A stretch of 64,000 nucleotides of DNA from Paraburkholderia fungorum (lineage in GTDB: Bacteria; Pseudomonadota; Gammaproteobacteria; Burkholderiales; Burkholderiaceae): contig NZ_FNKP01000002.1 of assembly GCF_900099835.1 (NCBI RefSeq), positions 930,001-994,000 on the forward strand. The letters are read 5' to 3'. The translations under genes were made by a program, and so were the position numbers. The notes below the pieces were generated by a model. The model was not told the DNA's origin. It was given only the letters and a program-made list of their open reading frames with translations, and searched no databases. The stretch's first letter is position 1, and the number at the start of each line of letters is the position of its first letter. Of the stretch, positions 17,030-26,063 are shown in pieces.

Positions 17030-18553
17030 TCAGAAATTGATATTAGTCCGTACGCCGATAACAAAGGTATTTCGCAACGGCTGCGTAGGGTCGTTCGGAT
17101 TCTGTCCCGCGCCTGCATTAAACGTGTACTGCGCATCGGCCTGCACTTGCCACCACGGATTGATCGCGTACTGATAGGTCGCTTCCAGCACGGTTTCGCT
17201 GGTGCGCACACCATACGGACCGCCGCTGAATGCCTGGGCATCCTGATCGAGTCCCTTCACGCGATTACTGACCTTGATGTACGTGAGCGCAATGCCCGCG
17301 CTGTCGTCGTCGCGGCCTTTGAACGGCGCCTTCAGCACGAGGCCCAGGTTGGCTGCGTAGCTCACCAGGTTGCGGTCGTTCGGCGCGCCCATCACGCGGG
17401 CGAAGACGCCGAGGCTGCGCGGTTCGTCGGGGTCCGGCCGCCAGATCATCTGGTCCGCGACCGCGTAAATACTGTAGTTGCCGCTATGGTTAGCGGCAAT
17501 CCCGTTCGACGCCGGATTCGCCAGCGACAACCCGAGCGTGTCGTAGCGCTGGTCCGCGAACTGGTTCGTGTTGTACCAGACGCCGAGCTTGTACGTACCC
17601 GGCAAACCGCCGCCGCCCATGCCGACCATTTCACCGTCGGAGGGCTGGTTGATCGAGTATTGAAACTCGCCGATCCACAGCGCGCCGTTGTGCAGGTTGA
17701 AGTTGGTGCCGCTCATGTTGTTCGGGTTGTTGCCGAGCGGATCGCCGGAGAACACCCCGGCCAGCGCGGTCAACGAAGGCGTGATCTGGCCGCGCACGCG
17801 CACGCCGAGACCCGACAGCGGGTAGGCCGGGCCGCCGGACGGCATGTCGTACGACGGCAGCGCGGGCCAGCCGAACATCGTGTTGAGGAACAGCGCCGAG
17901 TACGTGCTGGTGATGAATTCCTGGTCGATACTTTGCTGACCGATCTTCACGTCGACGCGTTTGTTCAGGAACGATTGCTGGTACCACAATTCCCATAGAC
18001 GGGTGGCGTCGTCGGCTTCGATACCGCTTGCCGTATTCAGCGTGCCCAGCTTGTTGGCGCTCAGGTTCGCGCCGTGAATCTGCAGCGCGCTGACGTTGAA
18101 CAGGCCGCCCGGCAAACCGAACGCTTTTTGCGTGTCCATCTGGACCGTGGCGGTTGTCAGGCCATCGTAATCCGCGCCGCGCGCGAGACCGCCGCGCAGG
18201 TTCGCCAGCAATTCGCTCGTTTCAGTGAGCGTGAACGTGACGCCATATTTTCCGAGCCACGGGCGCAGGCCGCCTATGTCGCCGAGCATCTGTTCGCGGT
18301 TCCAGAAGCCGGTCCACTGATTCGTCTGCGTAGCCTGAATTTTCAGGTCGGCCTCGGACGAATCGGGGATCGCGTCGGGATTGGCTTCGGCCAGTGCGGC
18401 GCCCGCAGTCAGCGAAGCCCATGCAAACGCCGTGCAAAGCGCGACGCGACGAGCGGACGGAATACGCGTGTGACGCGTTGCGCCGTCATGAGACGACGAT
18501 GCGCGAACTGGATGCGCCTGAGCGGCGGCTCGATTGAGCTGGGCGAACTTCAT
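17030..18553 (-). CDS. OprB-family outer-membrane porin, first gene of the iron cluster
   Basis: A 507-residue precursor with a long N-terminus, a hydrophobic signal ending near AGAALAEANP, and a beta-barrel with the terminal Phe needed for outer-membrane insertion (VRTNINF). The pattern NREQMLGDIGGLRPWLGKYG and later YNTNQFAD matches the OprB carbohydrate-selective porin family. The residue numbering suggests an N-terminal extension ahead of the signal; a shorter start is possible. Its position under a predicted Fur box and ahead of efeB-fbpABC suggests iron-chelate or haem-related passage rather than sugar uptake. Confidence 0.85.
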   Translation of the reverse strand: MKFAQLNRAAAQAHPVRASSSHDGATRHTRIPSARRVALCTAFAWASLTAGAALAEANPDAIPDSSEADLKIQATQTNQWTGFWNREQMLGDIGGLRPWLGKYGVTFTLTETSELLANLRGGLARGADYDGLTTATVQMDTQKAFGLPGGLFNVSALQIHGANLSANKLGTLNTASGIEADDATRLWELWYQQSFLNKRVDVKIGQQSIDQEFITSTYSALFLNTMFGWPALPSYDMPSGGPAYPLSGLGVRVRGQITPSLTALAGVFSGDPLGNNPNNMSGTNFNLHNGALWIGEFQYSINQPSDGEMVGMGGGGLPGTYKLGVWYNTNQFADQRYDTLGLSLANPASNGIAANHSGNYSIYAVADQMIWRPDPDEPRSLGVFARVMGAPNDRNLVSYAANLGLVLKAPFKGRDDDSAGIALTYIKVSNRVKGLDQDAQAFSGGPYGVRTSETVLEATYQYAINPWWQVQADAQYTFNAGAGQNPNDPTQPLRNTFVIGVRTNINF

Positions 18554-19062
18554 CGGATTCCTTATTTGTGTTGTATCGACTTACTTGTGCCTCGCCACGC
18601 GGCTCGCTGCCAACATCTCCCGAGGCGAGAACAGGGAGTCGTGACAGCAGTTTGACGGGATCGTACTCAGGCAGATTGGGATCGTCAACTCAAATGAGAA
18701 CGATTCGCATCAATATTACTGACATGTAATCTTTTGTTCAGCTACTGCGGTAAATGAGCATTTGTACGTAATGCCAATCGAATCTCGGCGTAATAAAAAG
18801 GAAGGTGTGTGGTCTGATATAAGGCCGCTGTCGTGTGATATCGAATTGGCCGGGTAATCCCCAATAGCCGGTGAATGGATGAATTTGCCGTGGGTATTCC
18901 GTGTGCGTAAAACAGGCCGACGCAGCGCGCATCGGGGCGACAGAAAAAGCGGCTATGATCATGTCCCGAAACCGCCAGGCCCGGCCACGCGCATTGCGCT
19001 GCACGCACGTGTCCGGGGCTACGCGAGACCTCATTCCCACCATTCCAATACCTGCCGGGATC
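18554..19062. other. Divergent 509-bp intergenic region: porin/iron operon and nat
   Basis: A non-coding region between the porin (minus) and the N-acetyltransferase (plus). It holds the Fur-box match at 18695-18709 and an AT-rich stretch at about 18710-18800 that suits a promoter. Frames here lack family similarity and are not called. I see no RNA gene. Confidence 0.6.
18695..18709. promoter_or_regulatory. Predicted Fur box upstream of the porin-efeB-fbpABC cluster
   Basis: TGAGAACGATTCGCA matches the Fur 7-1-7 consensus (TGATAAT-N-ATTATCA) at 11 of 14 positions and is centred about 150 bp upstream of the porin start. It fits iron-repressed expression of the whole minus-strand cluster. Match counted by eye; binding is inferred. 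Confidence 0.6.
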
Positions 19063-19905
19063 ATGCCGATGTCACACACAGTCAATCTGGAAAACTACTT
19101 TGCCCGCATCGGCTACGACGGCCCGCGCGCGGCGACGCTGGAAGTCCTCCAGGCGATTCACGAACTGCACCCCCGCGCGATTCCGTTTGAGAACCTGAAT
19201 CCGTTCACCGGCCGGCCGGTCCGGCTCGACCTCGAGTCCGTCGAACGGAAGCTCGTGACTGAACGGCGGGGCGGCTATTGCTTCGAGCAGAACGCGCTGT
19301 TCGCCAACGTGCTGACGCAACTCGGGTTCAGCGTCACGCCATTGCTCGCCCGCGTGTTGTGGGGCCGTGACGACGCCGCCGTACCGCCGCGCACGCATAT
19401 GGTTCTGCGGATCGACATCGGCGGCCATGCGTGGATTGCCGATGTCGGCTTCGGCAGCGTGACGTTGACCGCGCCGCTGCGCCTGACGGCAGGCGTCGCG
19501 CAGCACACGCCGTTGGGTACCTTCCGTCTCGCCGACGCATCGCACGATGCGCTCAATCTCGAAGTGCAGCTTCGCGACGAAAGCTGGGCGCGGGTGTATC
19601 GCTTCGATCTGCATCCGGTCGAATGGATCGATTACGAAACCTCGAACTGGTACACGTCGACGGCGCCGGATTCGATTTTCCTGAGCACGCTGATCGTGTG
19701 CCGCGTGATGCCCGAATCGCGTATCGCGTTGTTCAACGATCAACTGAGCGAACGCGCAGCGGACGGCGAGTTGCTCAGCGAGCAGCAGATCGCGAGCGCT
19801 GACGAACTCGCTGCGTGTCTGCATGATCGATTCGGTCTGAATTCCGGCGATATCGACATCGCCGGAATTTTCACGCGGGTGAGTGCGCCGGTTCAGCCCG
19901 CATAA
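19063..19905 (+). CDS. nat: Arylamine N-acetyltransferase
   Basis: A 280-residue NAT-family enzyme that acetylates arylamines or hydrazines from acetyl-CoA. The catalytic triad is visible: Cys73 in RRGGYCFEQN, His112 in THMVL and Asp127 in ADVGFG. I chose the ATG at 19063 because homology starts at VNLENYFARIGYDGP; an ATG two codons later is equally possible. The open frame extends upstream but that part looks non-coding. The membrane methyltransferase gene follows after 24 bp and may be co-transcribed. Confidence 0.92.
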   Translation: MPMSHTVNLENYFARIGYDGPRAATLEVLQAIHELHPRAIPFENLNPFTGRPVRLDLESVERKLVTERRGGYCFEQNALFANVLTQLGFSVTPLLARVLWGRDDAAVPPRTHMVLRIDIGGHAWIADVGFGSVTLTAPLRLTAGVAQHTPLGTFRLADASHDALNLEVQLRDESWARVYRFDLHPVEWIDYETSNWYTSTAPDSIFLSTLIVCRVMPESRIALFNDQLSERAADGELLSEQQIASADELAACLHDRFGLNSGDIDIAGIFTRVSAPVQPA

Positions 19906-19929
19906 CACCTACCGCCCAACCCATCTTCG

Positions 19930-20610
19930 ATGATCAAGCGCCTCATTCTGCAAACCGCGCTCTGGCTGACCGCCATGGGCGGCTTGCTGTTCGGCGCGGC
20001 GGGCACGTTCGCGTGGCCGGCGGCGTGGTGGTATCTGATCGAAGTGGGCGGCTTGAGTCTGTGGCTCGGCTGCTGGCTCGCGCGGCACGATCCCGGCCTG
20101 CTCGCCGAACGTCTCGCCCCCATTGTGCAGAGCCAGCAAAGCCGCTGGGACCGCATCTTCATGACCGGTGTCGCGCTCGTTTGGTGCGGCTGGCTGGTGC
20201 TGATGGGCCTCGACGCAATGCGCTTTCGCTGGTCCGCGCCGTTGCCGGTCGCGCTGGTCAGCCTCGGTTCGCTGTGCGTGTTCCTGTGCATCTTCTTCTG
20301 CCATTTCGTGTTCAAGGCGAACAGCTATGCCGCGCCGGTCGTCAAGATCCAGACGGGGCGCGGGCATAAGGTGATCGACACCGGCCCTTATGCGCTGGTC
20401 CGTCATCCGATGTATGGCGCCGGGCTGTTGCTGTTCATCGGCACACCGTTGCTGCTCGGCTCATGGTACGGACTCGCGTTCGTCCCCGTGATGGTGGCCG
20501 GGATCGGCTGGCGAGCCGTGCGTGAGGAGCGCGTGCTCGCTGCGCAACTCGACGGTTACGCGGACTACATGAAGCGCGTGCGTTTCCGCTTTGTTCCGTT
20601 TATCTGGTAA
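19930..20610 (+). CDS. Isoprenylcysteine carboxyl methyltransferase-family membrane protein
   Basis: A 226-residue integral membrane protein with about five hydrophobic segments. The C-terminal SAM-binding ICMT/PEMT signature is visible as VIDTGPYALVRHPMYGAG, followed by a paired helix region. Bacterial members are methyltransferases of unknown substrate. It lies 24 bp after nat on the same strand. No other clue to its role is present. Confidence 0.82.
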   Translation: MIKRLILQTALWLTAMGGLLFGAAGTFAWPAAWWYLIEVGGLSLWLGCWLARHDPGLLAERLAPIVQSQQSRWDRIFMTGVALVWCGWLVLMGLDAMRFRWSAPLPVALVSLGSLCVFLCIFFCHFVFKANSYAAPVVKIQTGRGHKVIDTGPYALVRHPMYGAGLLLFIGTPLLLGSWYGLAFVPVMVAGIGWRAVREERVLAAQLDGYADYMKRVRFRFVPFIW

Positions 20611-20660
20611 CGCCTCGCCGCTCTGCGCAAGTCGTCTTCCCACCGCATCTTCAGTCAACC

Positions 20661-20670
20661 TGTCTAGACA
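20661..20670. promoter_or_regulatory. Operator-like palindrome 1 (GntR/HutC type)
   Basis: TGTCTAGACA is a perfect 10-bp palindrome followed by AAAG. It shares TGTCTA-N-ACAA with the second site 170 bp downstream. This resembles HutC-family operators, and a HutC-type gene lies in the same cluster at 26064. Confidence 0.55.
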
Positions 20671-20830
20671 AAGTAACTCGTACGCAACGGGCGTCGAGTT
20701 GCTTTCACACGGCCTTCATTCACCGGTAGTTCCTCGTCGAGCCATACACAAAGCCACTCATAGGGACTTACCCGATGAATGCGGCAAGTTCCGGTCAACC
20801 CCCTTGCGATGCGTTTTTGAATCGTGCAAG

Positions 20831-20844
20831 CTTGTCTATACAAG
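20831..20844. promoter_or_regulatory. Operator-like palindrome 2 (GntR/HutC type)
   Basis: CTTGTCTATACAAG is a near-perfect 14-bp dyad centred about 62 bp before the GTG start of the binding-protein gene. Its spacing and half-sites (CTTGT...ACAAG) resemble known HutC operators. Probable binding site of the regulator at 26064-26864. Confidence 0.6.
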
Positions 20845-20898
20845 ACGTGCGGCGATCAAAAATTCAATTCGATGGTTCCTCAATCAAGGGAGTTTGAC

Positions 20899-21759
20899 GT
20901 GACAGTGAAGCGCAGAACGGCAGCAACGGCAGTGATGAGCGTCCTGCTCGGCTTCGCGGCGAGTGTCGCGGCACCGGCCCAGGCGAAGGACTGGAAAACC
21001 GTGACGATCGCCCTCGAAGGCGGCTACGCGCCGTGGAATCTGACGTTGCCGGGCGGCAAGCTCGGCGGCTTCGAGCCCGAACTGGTCGCCAATCTTTGCG
21101 AGCGCGCGAAGCTGCAGTGCAACCTCGTGTCGCAAGACTTCGACGGCATGATCCCCGGCCTGCAGATGGGCAAGTTCGACGTGCTGATGGACGCCATTTC
21201 CATCACACCGGAGCGTGAAAAGATCATCGCGTTCTCGCGGCCTTACGCGTCCACGCCGGCCACGTTCGCGGTAACCGACACGAAGGTGCTGCCGAAGGCT
21301 GTGCCTACCGCAGCCGCCATCAGGCTGACCGGTGATCCGAAGACCGACCAGCCCACCGTCGACGCACTGCGCAAGCAGCTGAAGGGCAAGACGATCGGCC
21401 TGCAGGCGGGCACCGTCTACACCAAATTCATCACCGACAGCTTCAAGGACGTCGCCACGATTCGCGTCTACAAGACGTCGTCCGAGCGCGATCTCGACCT
21501 GGCCAACGGCCGCATCGACGCCTCGTTCGACGACGTGACCTACTTCGCGGCCACGCTCAACAACAAGGACAACGCGTCGGTCGCCGTCGCGGGTCCGAAG
21601 CTCGGCGGCCCGATCTGGGGACCGGGCGAAGGTCTCGCTTTCCGCAAACAGGACGCGGATCTGAAAGCGAAGTTCGACACCGCGATTACTGCCGCGCTCG
21701 CCGACGGCACGGTCAAGAAGCTCTCCGACAAGTGGTTCAAGCTCGACGTCACGCCCTGA
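20899..21759 (+). CDS. Polar amino-acid type ABC transporter substrate-binding protein
   Basis: A 286-residue precursor. I chose the GTG at 20899, which has AAGGGAG just upstream and leads directly into a signal peptide ending at about PAQAKDW. The mature part has the HisJ/octopine-type fold: GFEPELVANLCERAKLQC, then DFDGMIPGLQMGKFDVLMD and ITPEREKIIAFSRPY. It is the first gene of an operon with two permeases, an ATPase, a lyase homologue and a HutC-type regulator. The ligand is likely a cationic or opine-like amino acid, by fold only. Confidence 0.9.
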   Translation: MTVKRRTAATAVMSVLLGFAASVAAPAQAKDWKTVTIALEGGYAPWNLTLPGGKLGGFEPELVANLCERAKLQCNLVSQDFDGMIPGLQMGKFDVLMDAISITPEREKIIAFSRPYASTPATFAVTDTKVLPKAVPTAAAIRLTGDPKTDQPTVDALRKQLKGKTIGLQAGTVYTKFITDSFKDVATIRVYKTSSERDLDLANGRIDASFDDVTYFAATLNNKDNASVAVAGPKLGGPIWGPGEGLAFRKQDADLKAKFDTAITAALADGTVKKLSDKWFKLDVTP

Positions 21760-21858
21760 TTCGCCCCGCGTGAAAAGCAGGCGGTACGCGCGTGACGGCC
21801 GGTTGGGTCCGGCACGCGCCGGCTGGTGGGTCCAGTCGTCAAGAAAGAAGGAGAGGCA

Positions 21859-22581
21859 ATGGCTCTGATTGAAATGTTCGGCTTCGGGCCGCAGGCGTGG
21901 GGCGGCATTCTGCTGCTCGCCGCGTTGATGACGGTCGCGCTGACGCTCGCGGCGCTCGCGGTCGGCGCCGTGTTCGGCGCACTGGTGGCAACGGCCAAGC
22001 TGTCGCGCTTTCGCACGCTGCGCGTGATCGGCGACTTCTACACCACGGTGTTTCGCGGCGTGCCCGAACTGCTCGTCATCTACCTGTTCTATTTCGGCGG
22101 ATCGGCGCTCGTGACGACGGTCGGCCAATGGTTCGGCGCGGATGGGTTCGTCGGCGTGCCGCCGTTTGTGATCGGTGCGCTCGCGGTCGGCATGATTTCC
22201 GGCGCGTATCAGGCCGAGGTGTATCGGGCGGCAGTGCAGGCGGTGTCGCGCGGCGAACTCGAAGCGGCCCGCTCGATCGGCATGCCGGTGCTGACCATGG
22301 CGCGCCGCATTCTGATTCCGCAGGTGCTGCGTTTTGCGTTGCCGGGCATCGGCAATGTCTGGCAGTTGAGCCTGAAAGACTCGGCGCTGATCTCGGTCAC
22401 CGGTCTCGCCGAATTGCTGCGCGCGAGTCAGATCGCGGCGGGTTCCACGCATCAGTACTTCACGTTTTTCGTGGCGGGCGGCGCGCTGTATCTGCTGATG
22501 ACCAGCATCTCGAATCGCGTCTTCAATCACGCCGAGGCGCGCGTGGGCCGGTCCTTCAAGCGCAACTTCGCGCGCAACTGA
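21859..22581 (+). CDS. Polar amino-acid ABC transporter permease (HisQ/OccQ-like)
   Basis: A 240-residue inner-membrane permease with about five segments. I chose the ATG at 21859 because AAGGAGAGG lies just upstream; ten extra codons of open frame precede it. The EAA coupling loop is ELEAARSIGMPVLTMARRI. It pairs with the permease at 22618 to form the heterodimeric channel of the importer. Confidence 0.9.
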   Translation: MALIEMFGFGPQAWGGILLLAALMTVALTLAALAVGAVFGALVATAKLSRFRTLRVIGDFYTTVFRGVPELLVIYLFYFGGSALVTTVGQWFGADGFVGVPPFVIGALAVGMISGAYQAEVYRAAVQAVSRGELEAARSIGMPVLTMARRILIPQVLRFALPGIGNVWQLSLKDSALISVTGLAELLRASQIAAGSTHQYFTFFVAGGALYLLMTSISNRVFNHAEARVGRSFKRNFARN

Positions 22582-22617
22582 CAGCAACTGATCGCTACCG
22601 AAAAACGGACACGCATC

Positions 22618-23352
22618 ATGCATATCGACATCGACTTTCTGCTCGACACGCTGAAGCAACTGCTCGCGGCCGTGCCGACCACGCTCGGACTGTTCTTCAG
22701 TTCGCTGGTACTCGGCGGTCTGCTCTCGCTCGTGATCGTCACGATGCGGGTCTCGCCGTGCTGGCTGCCGAACCGTTTCGCGCGCGCTTATATCCTCGTG
22801 TTTCGCGGCTCGCCGCTGCTGATCCAGATGTTCCTCGTGTATTACGGCATGGGTCAGTTCGGCGTGATTCGCGAGAGCTTTCTGTGGCCGGTATTGCGCG
22901 AGCCGTACATGTGCGCGGTTTTATCGCTTGCGTTGTGCACGGCGGGATATACCGCCGAAATCATTCGCGGCGGTTTGATGGCCGTGCCGGTCGGACAGAT
23001 CGAGGCCGGTTATTCGATCGGGCTGTCGGGTTTCGCGCTGCTGCGTCGTGTGATCGGTCCGATCGCGTTGCGTCAATGCCTGCCCGCGTATTCGACGGAA
23101 GCCGTGCTGCTGGTCAAATCGACCGCGCTTGCGAGTCTCGTCACCGTGTGGGAAGTGACCGGGGTCGCGCAGCAGATCATCCAGCAAACCTATCGCACGA
23201 CCGAAGTGTTCACCTGCGCCGCGCTGATCTATCTTGCGCTGAACTTCGTGATCGTGCGCGCGCTGGGGTTGCTGGAAAGGCGTCTGTCGCGTCATCTGCG
23301 GGCTGCGCCGGCGCGGCCCGAGCCGGTGCGCGTGGTGTCCGCGACGACCTGA
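22618..23352 (+). CDS. Polar amino-acid ABC transporter permease (HisM/OccM-like)
   Basis: The 244-residue second permease. The N-terminal half shows the family pattern AYILVFRGSPLLIQMFLVYYG, and the EAA loop is QIEAGYSIGLSGFALLRRV. It starts 36 bp after the first permease and is followed by the ATPase gene after 113 bp. Together the four genes form a complete importer. Confidence 0.9.
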   Translation: MHIDIDFLLDTLKQLLAAVPTTLGLFFSSLVLGGLLSLVIVTMRVSPCWLPNRFARAYILVFRGSPLLIQMFLVYYGMGQFGVIRESFLWPVLREPYMCAVLSLALCTAGYTAEIIRGGLMAVPVGQIEAGYSIGLSGFALLRRVIGPIALRQCLPAYSTEAVLLVKSTALASLVTVWEVTGVAQQIIQQTYRTTEVFTCAALIYLALNFVIVRALGLLERRLSRHLRAAPARPEPVRVVSATT

Positions 23353-23465
23353 GCGTGACTGCCTGTTTGCGCCGCGTACCTGTGCCGCAACTCCCTAACG
23401 ATTAACTGGATTGATGCGCCGAGTCTCGCGTGGCCGGCCATCCGCATGAACCTGGAGAATTTCCC

Positions 23466-24257
23466 ATGAACGCTACGGCGCCCGTTGCACTGTCGGTCAG
23501 GAACATACACAAATCGTTCGGCGAGCATCACGTGCTGAAAGGCATTTCGCTCGACGCGCATCAGGGCGACGTGATCTCGATTCTCGGCGCGAGCGGCTCG
23601 GGCAAGAGCACGTTTCTGCGCTGTCTGAATCTGCTGGAAACGCCCGATGACGGTTCGGTCGCGCTTGCCGGCGAAGAGCTGAAAATGAAGCGCCGCAGCG
23701 ACGGCAAGCTGCAACCGAGCGACCGCCGTCAGGTGGATCGGGTGCGCTCGCAACTCGGCATGGTGTTCCAGAACTTCAATCTCTGGTCGCATATGACGGT
23801 GCTCGAAAACCTGATCGAAGGGCCGATGCGCGTGTTGAAGCGAAGCCGCGCGGAGTCGATCGAGGAAGCCGAGGCGTTGCTCGCCAAAGTCGGTCTCGCG
23901 GACAAACGCGGCCACTATCCGGCGCATCTGTCCGGCGGTCAGCAACAACGGGTGGCGATTGCACGCGCGTTGGCGATGCATCCGAAAGTGATGCTGTTCG
24001 ACGAACCCACGTCGGCGCTCGATCCTGAACTGGTCGGCGAAGTGCTGCGCGTGATGCGCTCGCTCGCCGAAGAGGGCCGCACGATGCTGGTCGTCACGCA
24101 CGAAATGGGTTTTGCGCGGCACGTATCGAATCGCGTGATGTTTTTGCATCAAGGCCAGGTGGAGGCCGACGGCACGCCCGACGAAGTATTCGTCGATTGC
24201 AAGTCGGAACGTTTCCGGCAATTCGTATCGAGCCATCAGGACCGTACGACACACTGA
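23466..24257 (+). CDS. Polar amino-acid ABC transporter ATP-binding protein (HisP-like)
   Basis: A 263-residue ATPase starting at the ATG at 23466 ([11 protein letters not shown]), with GGAG upstream. Walker A is GASGSGKST, the signature is [15 protein letters not shown] and Walker B is [12 protein letters not shown]. The insert around [20 protein letters not shown] between Walker A and the Q-loop is typical of HisP-type ATPases. It ends 25 bp before the lyase homologue, so the two are likely co-translated from one message. Confidence 0.92.
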   Translation: MNATAPVALSVRNIHKSFGEHHVLKGISLDAHQGDVISILGASGSGKSTFLRCLNLLETPDDGSVALAGEELKMKRRSDGKLQPSDRRQVDRVRSQLGMVFQNFNLWSHMTVLENLIEGPMRVLKRSRAESIEEAEALLAKVGLADKRGHYPAHLSGGQQQRVAIARALAMHPKVMLFDEPTSALDPELVGEVLRVMRSLAEEGRTMLVVTHEMGFARHVSNRVMFLHQGQVEADGTPDEVFVDCKSERFRQFVSSHQDRTTH

Positions 24258-24282
24258 ATCCGCTAACCAATAAAACATCGAT

Positions 24283-25941
24283 ATGGCCGTGATCCGTTCC
24301 GAACTTCCGCTCGACTGGACCGAGGTGGCCGCCGTGGCGGCAGGAGAACCGCTCGAACTGTCCGCCGACGCCCGCGCGCGTATCGCGGCGGCGCGCGTGC
24401 TGGTCGAGCAGATCGTCGAGCGCGGGATTCGCGCGTATGGCGTGAACACCGGCGTCGGCGCGTTGTGCGACGTGATCGTGTCGCCCGCGGAACAGCGCAC
24501 GCTGTCGCGCAATATCCTGATGAGCCACGCGGTGGGCGTCGGTGCGCCGCTCGGTGCCGCCGAGACCCGCGCGATCATGGCCGCCGCCGTGAACAATTTC
24601 GCGCACGGCCATTCCGGTATCCGGCTCGACGTCGTGCAGCAACTGGTCGCGCTGCTGAACGCCGATTGCGTGCCCGAAGTGCCCGCATTCGGCTCGGTCG
24701 GCTATCTGAGCCATATGGCGCATATCGCGCTGGTCTGTATCGGCGAAGGGCACGCGTGCTATCGCGGCGAACGGCTCAGCGGACGCGACGCGTTGCGGCG
24801 GCTCGGCCGCGAACCGCTCGTGCTCGAAGCGAAAGAGGGCTTGAGCCTGATCAACGGCACGCCTTGCGTGACGGGGCTGGCCGCGCTCGCGCTGGCACGT
24901 GCCGAACGTCTGCTCGACTGGACCGACATGGTCGCCGCGATGAGCTTCGAGAATCTGCATGGCCAGATGGCGGCGTTCGACGAAGAATCGCTGGCGTTAC
25001 GGGTGTCGGCGGGGCTGAACCGGGTCGGCGAACGGATGCGCGCGAGCCTAGCGGGCAGCGGCATTCTCGCGGCGGTGGTCGGGCAGCGCACGCAGGACCC
25101 GCTGAGCATGCGGACCATCCCGCATGTGCACGGCGCCGCGCGTGACGTGCTCGACGCGACCGCCGACGTGGTCAACCGCGAACTGGCGTCGATTACCGAC
25201 AACCCGGTTGTCGCCGGTACGCCGGACGCGCCGCGCGTCTACTCGCAGGCACATGCGGTGGGTGCATCGATCGCGCTCGCGATGGACAGCCTCGGCACCG
25301 CGATTGCGCAGGTCGCCGCGATGGCCGAGCGGCGGCTCGACCGTCTCGTCAATCCGCTGGTCAGCGGCCTGCCGGCGTTTCTCGCGGAGCCGGGCGGCAC
25401 CAACTCCGGCTTCATGATCGCGCAGTACACGGCGGCCTCGCTGGTCGCGCAGAACCGGCGGCTCGCGATGCCGGCGAGCCTCGACGGCGGCATCACGTCG
25501 GGCCTGCAGGAAGATCATCTGTGTCACGCGACGCCCGCCGCGCTGAAAGCGCTGGAAATCGTCGACAACGCCGCACGCATCGTCGCGATCGAATTGCTGG
25601 CGGCGGCGCAGGCGTACGACCTGCAAAGCGGCGCCGCGCCGCGCGCGCCGCATACCGAAACCCTATGGCAACGCGTGCGGCGCGCGCTGCCGGTGTATCG
25701 CGACGACCGGCCTCTCGCCGACGACATGCGGGTCGCGTTTCGCCTGATCACCGACGAAGCGCCGCCACCGTTGCCGAACCTGGGTAACATTGGGCCTCGG
25801 CCCGCGGCGCCGGTGAACGGCGCGCGGCGGGTTGTGCTGGCGAGCGTCACGCATCTGGCGGGCGCCGGCCATTTCGATCCGGCCGTGAATACCGTGAACG
25901 TCGCGGTCAACGACGGGCAGGCCGCCGCTCACCTGGCGTGA
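24283..25941 (+). CDS. Aromatic amino-acid lyase (HAL-fold) homologue lacking the MIO tripeptide
   Basis: A 552-residue protein of the histidine/phenylalanine ammonia-lyase superfamily. Several HAL active-site equivalents are kept: Tyr52 in AYGVNTG, His82 in MSHAVGVG, Asn191 in LINGTP, Arg277 and Glu410 in LQEDH. The Ala-Ser-Gly that cyclises to the MIO electrophile is absent: true HALs read GSVGASGDLAPL, whereas this reads GSVGYLSHM (residues 137-145), about three residues short. The catalytic Tyr of QDPYS is Leu274 (QDPLSMR). It is therefore unlikely to be a normal ammonia-lyase. The frame is intact and its neighbours are coherent, so it looks functional rather than decayed. Confidence 0.85.
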   Translation: MAVIRSELPLDWTEVAAVAAGEPLELSADARARIAAARVLVEQIVERGIRAYGVNTGVGALCDVIVSPAEQRTLSRNILMSHAVGVGAPLGAAETRAIMAAAVNNFAHGHSGIRLDVVQQLVALLNADCVPEVPAFGSVGYLSHMAHIALVCIGEGHACYRGERLSGRDALRRLGREPLVLEAKEGLSLINGTPCVTGLAALALARAERLLDWTDMVAAMSFENLHGQMAAFDEESLALRVSAGLNRVGERMRASLAGSGILAAVVGQRTQDPLSMRTIPHVHGAARDVLDATADVVNRELASITDNPVVAGTPDAPRVYSQAHAVGASIALAMDSLGTAIAQVAAMAERRLDRLVNPLVSGLPAFLAEPGGTNSGFMIAQYTAASLVAQNRRLAMPASLDGGITSGLQEDHLCHATPAALKALEIVDNAARIVAIELLAAAQAYDLQSGAAPRAPHTETLWQRVRRALPVYRDDRPLADDMRVAFRLITDEAPPPLPNLGNIGPRPAAPVNGARRVVLASVTHLAGAGHFDPAVNTVNVAVNDGQAAAHLA

Positions 25942-26063
25942 TGAAGCAGGACCGGTGAGCGGGCTTATCCGCTGGCTGACCGGCTAACCGGCTACGAGGC
26001 TCACCAGCCTGGCGGCCACGGGCGGACTACCGTGTCCGCTTGCGTACCATCCACGAGGTTGGA

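Larger units (their letters stand above)
20611..20898. other. 288-bp leader/control region of the ABC-lyase operon
   Basis: A non-coding region before the substrate-binding-protein gene. It contains two operator-like palindromes (20661-20670 and 20831-20844) listed separately. A strong ribosome binding site AAGGGAG at 20886-20892 serves the GTG at 20899. Confidence 0.6.

Noticed and set aside
20884..22659. 591-codon minus-strand frame across the ABC transporter genes
   Set aside because: It spans two real genes on the other strand and has antisense composition.
24283..25941. Plain annotation as histidine ammonia-lyase hutH
   Set aside because: The MIO tripeptide and catalytic Tyr are missing and no other Hut enzymes are nearby, so the standard name would mislead.
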